Source: Pseudisothecium myosuroides (lineage: Eukaryota > Streptophyta > Bryopsida > Hypnales > Lembophyllaceae). Taken from it: a DNA stretch of 64,000 nucleotides. Of this stretch, positions 34,843 to 47,450 are shown piece by piece. The number at the start of each line of letters is the position of its first letter. Within the stretch, counting starts at the first letter, position 1. The translations under genes and the position numbers were made by a program. The notes under the pieces are model-generated. The model worked only from the letters and a program-made list of their open reading frames with translations. It was not told the DNA's origin and did not search any database. The DNA is taken from assembly GCA_951799445.1 (NCBI GenBank), contig OX637287.1, positions 41,445,724 to 41,509,723 on the forward strand. The letters are read 5' to 3'.

Positions 34843-36977
34843 TCACGCAGAGAGATTCGGTGGAAGCTTGACAATGGTGACTGGGCAGGTCACATTGTTG
34901 ACGACGTAGTTACTGACACTTCCCATAAACGTCCTGCAAAACGATTGTTGTGCTCGTAATATCAGCAATAATGGTCAAAAATTTGTATGTTTCAATGCAC
35001 TAACATTGCGACGGTCAAGGCTACAGAACTCCGAAAAGCTGGATTGGTATGAATCTGAGGTAAACTCAAAGATAGTGATAAATTTGAAGTTCTAGCACAT
35101 TTAGCAACGTTTTTAGCAACTTCAGCTTCCTATGAAAAACACATAATTTGGAACACCTGGTAGTAAGAGCACCCATTTTATACCTTTTGAGTTTGCTCAA
35201 CCCGCGGCAACCCATAATGAGGAAATCAAGAGGAATTTCAGCAACAGACTTGGGTATGATGTCCTTGGGATCGCCCCAGTACACCTTGAACATCACGGTC
35301 GCCTGCACATTATGTCATTAATCCATAACGTCAATTTGTTAACTTGGTGCAATTCCATTAAAATGGCGCGTTGGACCCTCAAGCTCAAGGAAATAAAATG
35401 ATTTAGGGGGCTGGGAGGGGTGATAACGGTGAAAATCCTTGCTTAGCGGTGCACAATGTTCTGGTTGAAATGAAATTTACTTTGAATTTGCATATCTTTT
35501 GGCACAACGACAAGCTCATGTAAATGTCGAAATGACGCGTAGAATACCGTCATTAAAAAGAATTAACATTCCATCCTCCAGCATAGCAGCATTCAAAACG
35601 CTAAAGAAGTTGTTGTTTACCCCATTTTGTAGTTTCAGCTATTAGTTATCGTAAAAAATTCTTCAAGCTAGAAAATCCAGTCCCGTACCTTCTTCCCAGA
35701 GGCAGCTTCCTTCAAGGAAGATTGCACGTCTTCATCGTTTTGCAGGCCATATTGCCTTTGAGTGCCTGCCTCCTCCTCTTCGGCAAGAGAAATCAGAGCT
35801 GCAAAAGGGAAAGATAGTACGGATCCGTGATATTAGAATTTAGCAACACTCTAGACCAAGTCTGGCTATTGTTACAAAATTAAAAAAAAACTAGTAGCAA
35901 ATTCTGCAATTAGATAATGTCCAGCATGTCTATATATCACTATTTCATGCCGCTTGTCCAAAGCGATAAAAGGTTGCACATGGAAGATTTCTAAGTATCT
36001 TTGAACTGCATCAGGAACTGTCTAGATTCTTGGATTGGTTACTTTAGCGAATGAAACTTCTAGGCAATAAGAGCGACAACTAGTTACTTGAACTGCTCAT
36101 AAATTAGAAAACCTGAGACTGCAAGGAAGGCAAAAATTGTAGCATGTTCTTAAAAATTAGTAACTAATTCTGCACTCGAGTAGTCGAATACCAGTATATG
36201 TAGCACACTAGAGAATCCACAACTAAAACTTCTCGGCGACATCCTCATTATTGCTACGATATTGACTAGTAGACGGAGAACATACTCTCTATCTTCCAGC
36301 TGTACCATAAGCTGACTGTCTAGATTCCGGGGTCAACCCAACTCTATGCAGAAACAGCGACAACAAAACGATCCGGTCAGAGACAATAAAAAAACAGAAA
36401 CGTAACGTAGACAAAACTCGTAGCAAGTACAGTTAAAATAATACTAACCACTTGCGCACGCAAACACCAGTATATCTAGCCCTTTGTAGCATCCATTACA
36501 AAGACTTTTCGATGACATCCTTACAGCTACGTACGATCTTGCAGATGGAGAACAATCTCTCTATCTCCCAGCAGCCCCACAAACAGTCTAGATTCCAGGC
36601 CCGATTCCAGGCTCAACAGATTTCATCGCACAAAGAGCGACAACCATTTCATGAATCGTTTCAGAAATCGATAAGCCATTGTAAGGAATTGAAGCCAATT
36701 AAACAACTGCCGCAATCGATGAACTCACTCCAACAACTCAAAGGAATAAAACTAATAATTCAAAAGCCAGAGCCCTTGTTTAATTATACTCACGGGAGCC
36801 CTCTTTCCCAAACATCTGGTACTTCCCGCTATCCAAGTCAATCTCTTTCTGCACCACCAGCACCACCAGTTGGTCGCCTTGGCGCACCACGTTCTCCACC
36901 GCCCACTTCAAAGCATACTTGCTACTCTCCGAGTAGTCCAAGGCCACGCCCACGCTGCGTCCCGCACTCGAACTCAT
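34843..36977 (-). CDS. universal stress protein A-family protein (ATP-binding type)
   Basis: Small plant USP-domain proteins bind ATP or AMP and act in stress responses. Four exons are 36,977-36,794, 35,798-35,689, 35,302-35,184 and 34,933-34,843, with GT-AG borders and matching phases, giving 167 residues, a normal single-domain length. The first strand and helix are SVGVALDYSESSKYALKWAV. The middle (residues 62-98) is a variable acidic loop. The ATP-binding signature G-x2-G-x9-G-S is complete (GCRG, nine residues, then GS in FMGSVSNYVVNNV), and the last strand is CPVTIVKLP. There is no targeting signal, so a cytosolic or nuclear location is likely. The gene looks intact. A GA-repeat (about 37,164-37,180) lies in the likely promoter or leader. 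Confidence 0.96.
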
Positions 36978-37383
36978 CCTTCAAGCTCGAGCTAGGTACG
37001 TCTCGAACTAATCGATCCCAATGGAAAGATTGAAATAAAACCTCCAGCTACTAACAAAGAATTGTATGGGGATGATTGATTTGTGCGGGGATTTGTGTCT
37101 GAAGCTCTAGGTAGATGATGTAGTGTAGAATAGGAGTTGCGAAGCAGGGGTGTTAGCAATTGTGGGAGAGAGAGAGAGAAGGTGCATGCCAAAGGTGAGG
37201 AGACGAGGAGACAGGGAGGGCTCCTTTGTTGTGGAGAAGAGAAGTGGACCACGCACTTGTGACGGACGGAGTGCATGCGTGGGAATATCCTGAAGGCTTT
37301 GCCAAGTGGATTTGCTGACGTGGCACAGGCGGCCAATTTCAGGAACATGAGTTGACGAGGGAATCCTTGGATGAGTCAGGTTA

Positions 37384-37644
37384 GAGCATCTGTAGTGCAA
37401 CCCCGGTATGAGGGTCAATGGCCAAATCATGGTAACCGTGATTTGCTAAGACCTCTATAATTTCAGATTTTTACCTTGTTTTTGAAGTATTTGTCCAATG
37501 TCTAATTTTGAATTCTTTTATACTTTCTCCACGGTTTTTCGGATGCGCTTCCAATGAGACAATTTTCAAGTTCTAATCATTTACAGTTCAAAAATTAGTT
37601 ATACAGTTACTGGCCAATATACCAAGGTTGCACTACAGATGCTC
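37384..37644. mobile_element. Tourist-type (PIF/Harbinger) MITE with TTA target duplication
   Basis: The 261-bp element has 19-base terminal inverted repeats: it starts GAGCATCTGTAGTGCAACC and ends with the exact complement. TTA at 37,381-37,383 and 37,645-37,647 is the 3-bp target duplication expected for this superfamily. A related but eroded copy lies at about 53,130-53,310. The element sits about 400 bp upstream of the stress-protein ATG. Confidence 0.93.
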
Positions 37645-37724
37645 TTAGGAACTGCAGAAGTTTACAGAGGCTCTCATAAGTTATTGAATTTTTAAGTTTT
37701 TATGAATGAAAAAAATATAGAAAA

Positions 37725-38967
37725 TTACTTTTATTTTTATTTTGGCTGTGGCAAGGGTTCTGGCACACTAGTATTCGATCACTAAGGGAAGAGGTCATGA
37801 AATCAAGTTCTAAATGTGTCCCCTATTTAGGAATGAGTGACATGCTCTTTGAAATATCTATTAGTGTCATTGATGAGGTAGGTACAAGCTTAAATGGGTG
37901 ATTTATGGACCTCCTACCTTAGTACTAACTAATGTAGCTTGTGCCGTGGCCACAGCCAAAATAAAAATAGAAGTAATTTTTTTTAATTTTTTAAAACTAA
38001 AAATAACTCAAAAATCCATAACTTTTCCACCATAGGTCAAAATGCCTTGAAACAAAGCCCATGCACGAGGGTTGCTATTATGTGAGCATAGGAGTATGAG
38101 CCCATGAACCTAGAATACTACACACCTATGTTATAGGTGTATATACCATAGATACCGTCTATGATTATAGGATAAATATGTTACAAAAATCCCATATTAT
38201 AGGTGTTTATGATACATACACCTTCAGATATAGTATGTGGTATTTATATTATAGGTACCTATATTGTAGGCTCAATGTTCACAAGCTTGCATTCTTGGGC
38301 TCATATACTAGCACCGTTGGCCCATGCACCCCTCTTCATAGAGAGCTTTTTGACGATACGGTACCAAGAATGCAACTAGAGGACTTACAATTGAGGAGAT
38401 CTCATTGTAACAAACAAAACAAACAAATAGCTTGATTTACGATATATTAATGTGCCCTATGCGGCTATGCCGTTGCCACAGCCAAAATAAAAATAAAAGT
38501 AATTTTTTCTAATTTGTTCAATTCAAAAAATAACTAAAAAATCCATAATTTTTCCCATTATAGGTCCAAATGCCACGAAACAAAGCTCGTGCCTCCCTCC
38601 TCGCCGAGAGCTTTCCAACGGTACCAAGAATGCGACCGAGAACTCATGGTCTATAAAATCTTACTGTAACAAACAAATAAAACAAAACAAAACAAAACAA
38701 ATAAACAACCTGATTTAAAGTTTATGGATTAGTATTAGTACATGTATGTCCCATGTCCCATTACCACAACCAAAATAAAAGTAAAAGTAATTTTCTAATT
38801 TATTAATTCATAAAAACTTTGAAATTCAATAAGTTTCACACTATAGGTTCAAAAGCCACAAAACAAAGCTCGAGCATCCCTCCTTGCAAAAAGCTTACCA
38901 ATGGTACCAAAAACGTGACCGGGAGACGATAATCCAGGAGATCTCATCGTAACAAACAAAACAAACT
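37725..38967. repeat. three tandem copies of a ~250-bp unit, plus a short inverted copy
   Basis: Copies start near 37,940, 38,465 and 38,755. Shared blocks in order are CCACAGCCAAAATAAAAAT, a TCCATAA block, AAACAAAGC, an AGAGCTTT/AAAGCTT block, GGTACCAAGAATG and a CAAACAAAACAAA tail. An inverted copy of the first block lies at 37,725-37,760. Copy 1 is split by a 254-bp insertion (38,067-38,320). They are non-coding. Confidence 0.8.
38067..38320. mobile_element. MULE-like MITE inserted in a tandem-repeat unit, 9-bp target duplication
   Basis: An exact 9-bp duplication CCCATGCAC flanks the insert (38,058-38,066 and 38,321-38,329). The ends are imperfect inverted repeats (GTTGCTATTATGTGAGC against its relative GGTGCTAGTATATGAGC). 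The neighbouring unbroken repeat units show the empty-site structure. A 9-bp duplication fits the Mutator-like superfamily. Confidence 0.8.
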
Positions 38968-39057
38968 GAGGGATGGGTGGTTTAGGTGAGATCTTACAGC
39001 AACAAACAAAACAAAACTGAGGGATGGGTGGTTTAGGTGAGATCTTACAGCAACAAA
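38952..39057. repeat. 53-bp tandem duplication
   Basis: The block CTGAGGGATGGGTGGTTTAG plus the following bases to CAACAAACAAAACAAA is repeated twice almost exactly. Confidence 0.9.
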
Positions 39058-40206
39058 CAAAACAAAACAAACAACTTCATTTAACGTATATAAGGTATAT
39101 ATATTGTATACTTCAAAAACTAAATTGTCATAATTAATTGAGAAATTAGATTTTTTCAACAAATTTTAAACATATTGAAGAGCAAATGATACATTTGTAA
39201 TACAAGTAATTTTATTTCATGATTCTTTAATAAGTAGAATAAGAATTCTTTTTGTATAAATTTTTTTTGGTATGAATTTTAGAAGTTTTGAAATTTTATT
39301 GAGTCAAATATTATTAATAAATATGAATCTAAATAGTTAAATTTTTTATGATTCACTCTAGAAATCTCCAAAAAAATCAAAAAAATATATATACAGTTAT
39401 GATGTATATATTTGGAGACATATTTTAGTTAGTTATATTCACTCAATAAAAGTTCAAAATTTGTGAAATTCTTACTAAAAAATTCTAAAAAGAATTGTCA
39501 TTCTATTTACTAAAGAATTTTGAAAAAAGTTCATTTGTATCATTTTACTAATAAATTTGATTGAATTCTTAAAAACTAAATTTTTAAAATTTATCAAGTG
39601 TGTTACTTGTACCACAACATGTCCAACTTTTATTAAACAAATCTAATTACTCAATTAGCTATGTCAATTTTTGTAAGTACACAAAATATTTTGAGCATCA
39701 TTATAACGCTAAAAGGATGTTGAGGTAAAAAGTGGCTCATAGTAGATGACTTTTGAGATCTATGAAGAAATGAAGAATGCACTTGTTATTCCGAAAATCA
39801 ATTATATTTGACAAAGTATCTAGGTGATAAATTTTGTCCTTACAAGCCTAATTACTAGAGGACTACACTAATTTGTCTTATTAGTCATCCTTATTAGTAA
39901 AGACAGGGTAATTAAAATTACTAAATAAATTATTTGTACTACAAATAAAAATTATGGAAATTGGTATATACAATATTGTAATTATATTTTAACTTGCACT
40001 AATTCACAAAAGCTTGCCGTGTAAATTAATGCTACATTAGTGTAGAAGATCATATTAAGTTTTGGCATTTTTTAATATGCTAGTGCAAAGCTTAGGTGTT
40101 TATCAAAAATATTTACAAAGAAGGACTACCATAGCCTCCAAGTAGCGAGAACATAAATAATAGAAAGGGTGCCTAAGTTTTTAGGAAATTATTGACCTAG
40201 TATATT

Positions 40207-40213
<7 letters not shown>

Positions 40214-40287
<74 letters not shown>
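40214..40287. repeat. (TA)n microsatellite
   Basis: About 37 AT dinucleotides in a row. Confidence 0.98.
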
Positions 40288-40290
<3 letters not shown>

Positions 40291-42403
40291 CATTCAACAC
40301 AATCTTGTAAATCTTTTTTGTTCATAATTGTAAATATACATTGCAAAGTTTTTTTCTTGCCATTTTGACCATTCTAAGACGCAATTTCTCACAAACAAAA
40401 CAATGATTTTGCTTGACTTTGCAAAATGCATAGTTTATCTTTCAAATTTTCCTTATTACTTCTTCAAATTCTTTAATTTTGACTTGTATTCAAGACAATC
40501 CTTTGCATGCATTTTGTGAAAGTTTCAACTTGGCTTATGATTAATGAATTGACATTGCAATTGCTTATCTAAAATTATTTAAAGCCCAAAATACATTGAT
40601 CGCTCAATTTATTAGGTAGTAAACTAGTGCATGCTATTATACTATTGTACAATACTACACAAAATTCTGCCAAAAGTGAAATTTGTATTCTTTAAAATAT
40701 TGAATGTGTAAGACCTAATTATATATGACCTATAAATCAAACTTTATAACTAGATAGTTTCTTCATATATTGTCTAAAAATTTAAAAAAATTTAAAATCC
40801 TCTTTCAATATAGGCAACTTGATTCTTTAAAGTCAATGGATTCATCATATTAAAATAACCATTTTGATTGATGGAATTTTTATAAAAACTAATTTAAATA
40901 GAAAAAATTATTACATTGTTAAGTGCAAGAATATTGTATGTGATGGTTTAGAAAGTGTCCCAAGGATTTATCCTAAAGTGACTATTCATAAAGTGTTCTT
41001 CTAAATGCTTATATGGATTTTGAGAAGGATTTTGCATTTTTTTTAAATCAATTAATTTCCCTTAAACAACATCAATAATTTGCATCAAGTGCTTTCTGAT
41101 GCAATCTGTAGTTTTGGAACTCTTATTGAATCAAAGGTGAATTTTTGAAATTGTAATTGATAGATGGTCTACAATCTTGCGCCCTTGAAATGTTCCATTT
41201 ACATTCATTGAAAACTTTATTATTTATAGTGAAATAGTAGTACACGCAGTTACTGCCTCTTTTGAGGTGATAGTGATAGTCAAACCATATCAAAAATAAT
41301 AAAAACCATAAATGATTACAAGAAGGATACACGTGTCAGTTTTCCATTGGTTGTAAAAAATTTACACAAATTCTCAAAGATATAAACTACCCATTTTTCT
41401 ATTGACTATAATACTTTTACATTCAATCCTAACTTCTAAATTGTAAATATTCTCTTCAACAACCTTGTCTTCAATTTCATGTCTCCTTCTCCTTCTTTGT
41501 CCCCTTTTGCCTCTTTCTTGCAACATTTGAAAAATAATAATTATACAACTAGCATAAAATTTCAGCATTCAAATTTCAAACACACTCTAATACAAAATCT
41601 CATTCCATCTTTGTGATTATGATTTGAGTATCTGTAAACAACCAATTTCATTCCACAAAACTTGTGCTATTCAAATTTGCAATTGTAACAAAATATGAGG
41701 TGGAATGAACTTGTAAAGACTCTTATAAGAAATGTTTGTATACAAATCTTCATTCAATCTTTGTAAACAAGCAATTCCTTTTTGACGGAACTTGAGAATC
41801 AAGACATAAGGGCAAACCACCTACAAATTGGAAAACACATGCATTTGGGAGGTTGAAACGAAGATGTAAACTATTGACTACAAGAACGGAATTTGACAAC
41901 TGACCTCAAAAAATGTGCCTCAATTGTGCCCTTATCCCTACTTCAATATCAAATAAGCCCTAGAATTTATAAAGAATCTCAAGAATTCTTGTAGCATTTG
42001 AATTCTAATAAATTCTATAGGACGTATTGCCAACCTTCAGAGCGCTTATGTTGTAGTACCTCCAATTGCATTTTTGCACTCTCCAAACAACAACAACGTC
42101 AACAAGGCAATTTTAGTTTATCTTTTATAATAGCAAAGCTGAGATTATTTCTATAATCGGTCGATTAATCACATACTCCTGCAAATCCTAGAATTTACAA
42201 ACAATTTGGGGAATTCCAGGAGCACTTGAAAATTGATAAATTCCATAGATTATATTGCCAGACAATACCAAATGAAGTGCTCCTGACCTATGTTGACCTT
42301 TGATGTCCACACATAATATTTTCCAAGTATTAAAAAAAGAACAACAATGTTCTAACACCCAATTCAACAAAAGCATATATATTATAAATTATTAAAATAA
42401 TAA

Positions 42404-42408
<5 letters not shown>

Positions 42409-42451
<43 letters not shown>
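42409..42451. repeat. (TA)n microsatellite
   Basis: About 20 AT dinucleotides in a row. Confidence 0.97.
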
Positions 42452-42454
<3 letters not shown>

Positions 42455-43164
42455 AGATTGTGTATTTGATGGAGATTCAATGAGGAGTGGAATTCAAAAA
42501 CATACCTTCAAGATCTCATTGGAGGTGAAGAATGGCTTAATTTCTTCCTTGATCTCTCTTTTTGTTGTTTCCTTTGTAGCATTAAAAAATTGATTGAAGT
42601 AGTATCAAATATAACTGACAACAATGAATACCAACAAAAAAAATATAATCACTCATTTAAAGCAGTACATATGTCTTTTGAGGTACTATGCACCAGATCA
42701 TCTCTCACAATGGTAATGAACGGCAATTGTTTATTTTTTTAATTGGAGATCTACGTAATTGGAGAAGGGAGGAGGATTTTTTAAAATTGATATCAACGGC
42801 TTCGGCTTTTTTCAAAAGGGGAAGGGGAAAGAAATTGGAAGAACAACACCTGCTTGCATCTTTTTAGAGGATAGTGATATAGAAGTTACATTTAGATTAT
42901 AAAATAATTGTAGTTCATTCCACCTCAAAAATAGGAATTGACTTCAGATTCTTAGTGATATGAAGACAATTTTAGGTGTAACCTTATTCAAAATCTTTTA
43001 AGTGCGGTTAACTTGGCCCATAAATGCTCATTTAGTGAGTGGAAGATGAATATTTGAAAAAGTGCACTTCATCTAATTGACATTCATCAAGATTCCTTAA
43101 GAAAAATCATGAAATTTATCAATGGAAAGAATTGTTCTACATGAATCAAATAACTAATTACATA

Positions 43165-43794
43165 CTCCCTCCGTCCCAAAATGATCTTCCAGTTCTACTT
43201 AAAATTTTGTCCCAAAATGATCTTCCGGGTGTGATTAGGAAAAAAGGCCTACAATCTTGGCATGTTGTGAAAAGTCTATTAGTTGCATGTGTAATATTAG
43301 AGGGATAGAGTTGGTCTGTCCATTTAGGTCCATTTAACAATTACAAAAAAAAATAAAGTGGGTCTTCTCTGTTCACCCAGTTTAGCCATGCATGTCAATT
43401 TGAGCATCACAGCCAGAGTCAGAGTCAGAATCAGAGCATCAACAACTAAATTTGACATGCCCATCCCTTCCACGAAAAGAGATGAGGAGGATGAGTGGGG
43501 TCAGATTGGAAGTTTGTCAACTTTTTAATTGATTCTTTTTTCTTTTAGTCTATCCCTGTACATTTGGGACTGAGAAAATGAGTGGCCACCGGTGCTTCTT
43601 AAAAATGCCCCCCAAATCCCATTTTTGAGTGCTCTTAATCTAAACTTTGGAAAGGGCTACAAAAACCTAATTTCTAGGGTGGTAGGAGTGCATCGAACTC
43701 TACTTATAGCTCCAAATTTTTTTGAAAAAAGTTATTTTCAACCTTAATCCGGAACATTTTGTCTAACAGGAAGATCATTTTGGGACAGAGGGAG
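43165..43794. mobile_element. Stowaway-type (Tc1/mariner) MITE with TA target duplication
   Basis: It starts CTCCCTCCGTCCCAAAATGA and ends TCATTTTGGGACAGAGGGAG, flanked by TA (43,163-43,164 and 43,795-43,796). CTCCCTCCGTCCC is the classic plant Stowaway terminus. The terminal motif is repeated just inside the left end (43,211-43,228), so the end is partly duplicated. The 630-bp interior is non-coding. It lies about 490 bp upstream of the next gene. Confidence 0.93.
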
Positions 43795-44281
43795 TATTAT
43801 TTTTAGAATATTTAAAAATATTTGTTATGATTTTTTGTTATGATTTTTTAAAATGAACTTACTATCTTTTGTTCAACGAAGCACTTTCAGTTAGTCTCGC
43901 ACGCAGAGGTTGGATGGATGAGTTCTGTTCGACCCAAGCTGCACGTGGTAGAGCCTTGTTGGTCAGAGAGCAAGAGACGCGGTCGTAGGCGGAGGACCAC
44001 GGGTACGGGGCATGTTCCGTCCTAGAAAGGTCGTGTGATTCCGCATTCCTGCTTGCCCACTTCTTCACGCTCCTCGCTCATCTGGCAATTGGAATAATCC
44101 GAGATCAGCATCATCTTGTCGTCATCTCCAAAATTCTTCTTTCAATTCCTTTAATTTTGTTGTAACGATTTTGGTGTTCGGCGACTTCAGGATTTGGAAG
44201 AAAGAAGAGTCTGTCGAAACGAAGAGTTGTCGAAGGGAGTCCGGCACCGGTGGTGGGGGTTGGTTGGGCTTCTCGAGCGAG

Positions 44282-45938
44282 ATGAACAAGTTCAATTTGC
44301 CGCGACGCAACATTCAGAAGGAGAGGCGGGCCAAGCGGGCCGAGAAACGGAAGCTCAGGTCCAGTGCTGCCACGCTCAAGGTGTCGTCCGCGGCCGCCCC
44401 GGCTGGGATTTCGGGAAAGAAGGCGCGCAAGCTTCAGAAGAGATGGCGACAGGTAGATTGATCGCCGAACCTACCCTTGACGCAATTCATACAGTGATTT
44501 AGGGTTTCTATTTTCTTGAATTACGTGTAATTTAGACGTCGCGGGGATTGGTGTTTGGCTTTTCTTTACGAGAGGAATGTGTGAGGGAATTGATAATTAG
44601 AATGCAAGATGATTGGTTTTAGAAGCGTTGAGATGGCCTTATGGTCGCAAGGGTCCAATCTTGCCAGGGATTTTTGTCCCCTAGAAGAGGCCAGGATTTT
44701 GCTTCATGATATTCTTAGCAGTTTAGAGTAGGTCATTTGGGGACTCTTTTTTTGTCCGATTCTATTTGTTAATTGACCTACACATGCAATGTCGTTTGCG
44801 GATTTTGGTGAAATGAAATTTGGCCTAGGAGAATTTCATTTTTCCAATCCTTGTTTTTTTAGGGTTTAAATTATGTTTTAATGTACTGGCGACTCTTTGG
44901 CTCTTGTTTACGAGAGAAATGTGCAAAGGACTTAGATTTAGAATGGAATTTATAGCTGACCGATTCTGGAAGCATTGAGAGGGTCGTGCGGTACCGAGGG
45001 TTCAATCTCGCGAGGAATTTTTGAGCAACTGATTTTCATGCCAATTCTACCTGTAGGTCTTTGCTTTTCAGCATTGAGTTAACAGATGAAGTCTAGAACA
45101 ATCTGTAAGTATTATATATATATATATATATTTTTTTTTTTTTCGGTGGGAGTGACTGTGGTCTGTGTGACCGTATTGACATTGCTTGTATATGGCAAAA
45201 AAATTTAGTTGAGCACAGGGCTGAGATGGTCTGTGAAAGAATTTCGTCTCTTAATTTGCACGTATTGGTTGGATATTGCAGGCACAGAAAGAGGCTCTAC
45301 AGTCGGGGCTGGTCACTGTGCATGATATTGAGATGATGGCCATAGATGAAGAAGGTACGACTCTGTTTCTGCATTTTTTAGGATACAAATGCTTGAATAT
45401 TAAGAATTTTCTTATCTTTTTCTTGAGCAGTTCTGTTGTTTCTCTTTGATTTACGAAATGCTTCATTAGGTGGAGGTGATCAAGGATCGTCACAGCCAAA
45501 GTTGCCTAAATTGGGACGGGCCTTTCTCATGAAGAAGCGTGCCAAGCTGAGGTTGAAGAGCTCTTCGTCCAAAGGTATGGTGTCTGTCGTCCATTCTCAT
45601 ATATCACCAGAATTCAGTAAAAGAAAGGATATCCTGAATCAACAAGATTATGTGGGTTCGGAACGCTTGTATGGACACAATGAACAGAAATCAATGATTT
45701 CTGTCGATTTTGTCAGTATCAAACGGTCCAACCCCCCATTCTTTCGTTGATTTGGGGTGCATTTTCTTGTAAGGATTGGTGTCGGAAATGTTAGTATGTT
45801 GATTTGGAACCAACGCATCACTCTCTTGAATGGATTTCATGGCACTTTCTTGATGGTGATTGTGCAGGAAAACAAGTTCGTGACCCTGTTGCGACCTCTA
45901 ATGCTGAAGTTGAAGTTTCGGACACAATGATGCAATAA
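44282..45938 (+). CDS. small basic plant protein, probably nucleolar, function unknown
   Basis: Four exons are 44,282-44,452, 45,282-45,354, 45,470-45,574 and 45,868-45,938, with GT-AG borders and phases that agree, giving 139 residues. The N-terminus is extremely basic (MNKFNLPRRNIQKERRAKRA, then EKRKLRS), followed by KKARKLQKRWRQAQKEAL, a short acidic patch (MMAIDEE) and a second basic block (MKKRAKLRLK). Such composition is typical of small ribosome-biogenesis or chromatin factors of the nucleolus. The family was not identified with certainty. Telo-box motifs (TTAGGGTTT-type) in the first intron near 44,500 and 44,862 are common in plant translation and ribosome genes and support that idea. 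An upstream in-frame ATG at 44,171 exists, but the 44,282 start opens the basic domain. The gene looks intact. Confidence 0.8.
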
Positions 45939-47450
45939 GAAATCTGTGCGTGGAAGCAGAGCTCCTTGATGCATCTTAAGTGAAGACAATTTATCGAATC
46001 TGAAGGTATGGGTGATGAAGTCTGCGATAGATTACTGCAGACTTTATGTGGTTGCATTGCTATAATGAGGTTAAGTCCTTGTCTCTAGTTTCTCTGGATG
46101 TTCCATCTCCAGAGACGACTGTCAAGGAGAACTTTGCATTGCTAACAATGGAAAATTACTTAGGAGCGACTTATGATTTGCACCATTATGTCTTGGAAAT
46201 GGGAAACTTTTCACTGTCAAGTTTGGTAAAGTCGCCCTCTTCACATCAATCACTCTGAAATCACTCTTGGTTATTCTGGTATTTCGATTTCTCAGTCCTA
46301 TTCTTGAGCATGACCCGTGGATACTCTAAACTTTATGAAAGTATTCCTGCAAGATTTGAGGTTAAGGAAACACGGGAATTTCATGGTATTATGATGTGGA
46401 CAGCAAGCTGAATGATCCGATTGCTATTGTAGGAATGACCTGATGATTGCCCAAATTGTTATTGAAAAAAGTCAAGGTAGATTTGAGAGAAATTCTTGTT
46501 TTTTGACGGATAACCAAGATACAGCAATGTAGCCTCTACATATAATTTTAGGGACGCGCTAAATTACGGCAAATATAGAGCACCCGTTGGTAAGCACATT
46601 GATCGACAAAGTAATTGAAATCATGGTTTTGGGACAATGTTTGGCACTCGAGAGTTATCCTAAAACTCTGGAAATGTAATTTGAATCTCCAAGTTCGATT
46701 TCATTTGAACGACAAGCAAAGTTACACGAGATTTTCCATTGATTGATGACCAGCAGTATCTCTTAACTGCGAATCATCTGCTGCCTAGAAATACTGTAGT
46801 TCATTTTTCACCTTCTCTCAGACACTGAGATAGACACTGCAAAGCTCAACGATCTAAACTCCACGTATCTTTCGTTTCACTAAATGAAAAGATTGGTCTG
46901 CAACGTACGAACAATCCATGCTACATCAGCATCCTTGCAAAGAATGGACGGTAAGTAGGATTAATTGCATTCAAAAATCCAAAAAAATTCTTCACGCTGA
47001 TGAAAAACGCTTCAAGTTACAAACATCTCATATCACACTGTTTAACAGAAATATTAGGGCTTAGGGTTTATCATCAAATCCGCACAGGAAAACACACCTA
47101 CATCCTTGCCTTGCCATTTCTTCGTCTTCGCTCTCGCTCTCTTGGGGTAATGCCGAACGCTCCCCCAAAAGCACCGGCGCGAGAACCGGCGCTCCCGCCA
47201 GATTTATCATATCGGCATGGTGAAGGGGTGCTTCAGTGATCCAAATGATTCTGAGTGAAATTCCCCGAGCGATTATCTGGCAAAGATGCCATCCCGGAAG
47301 GGAAGATCCGCTTGCCGACGCCTGTCCAGTGGCATAGAGAAATTGTTGTTGAGCTCTTGTGGCAGGCTTCGCAGCGGTAGCTTGCTACAGCACAGTCATG
47401 CAACCCCACCCGCGCATAGGGGTGAACAGAATGGGGATTACTCTCGCCGT
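45939..47450. other. intergenic, nothing firmly recognised
   Basis: This probably contains the 3' end of the preceding gene. A telo-box (TTAGGGTTT) at about 47,062, a pyrimidine-rich stretch and a short GC-rich open frame from about 47,150 look like the start of another transcription unit, but no identifiable protein follows. Confidence 0.4.

Larger units (their letters stand above)
39060..43162. other. very AT-rich gene-free spacer
   Basis: Four kilobases without a supportable gene. Two (TA)n microsatellites lie inside. Short minus-strand frames near 41,123-41,568 and 42,188-42,376 show no domain. A short less AT-rich patch is at 42,480-42,600. Confidence 0.55.

Noticed and set aside
36452..37033. 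193-codon plus-strand frame opposite the stress-protein first exon
   Set aside because: Low-complexity Ser/Pro-rich translation with no domain. The minus-strand exon explains the region.
41374..41568. Arg-rich frame (GQRRRRRHEIEDK)
   Set aside because: Short, isolated, in AT-rich spacer DNA without splice or start context.
45436..45750. 104-codon open frame in the basic-protein gene
   Set aside because: It reads exon 3 and continues into the following intron; the spliced reading gives a better, complete protein.
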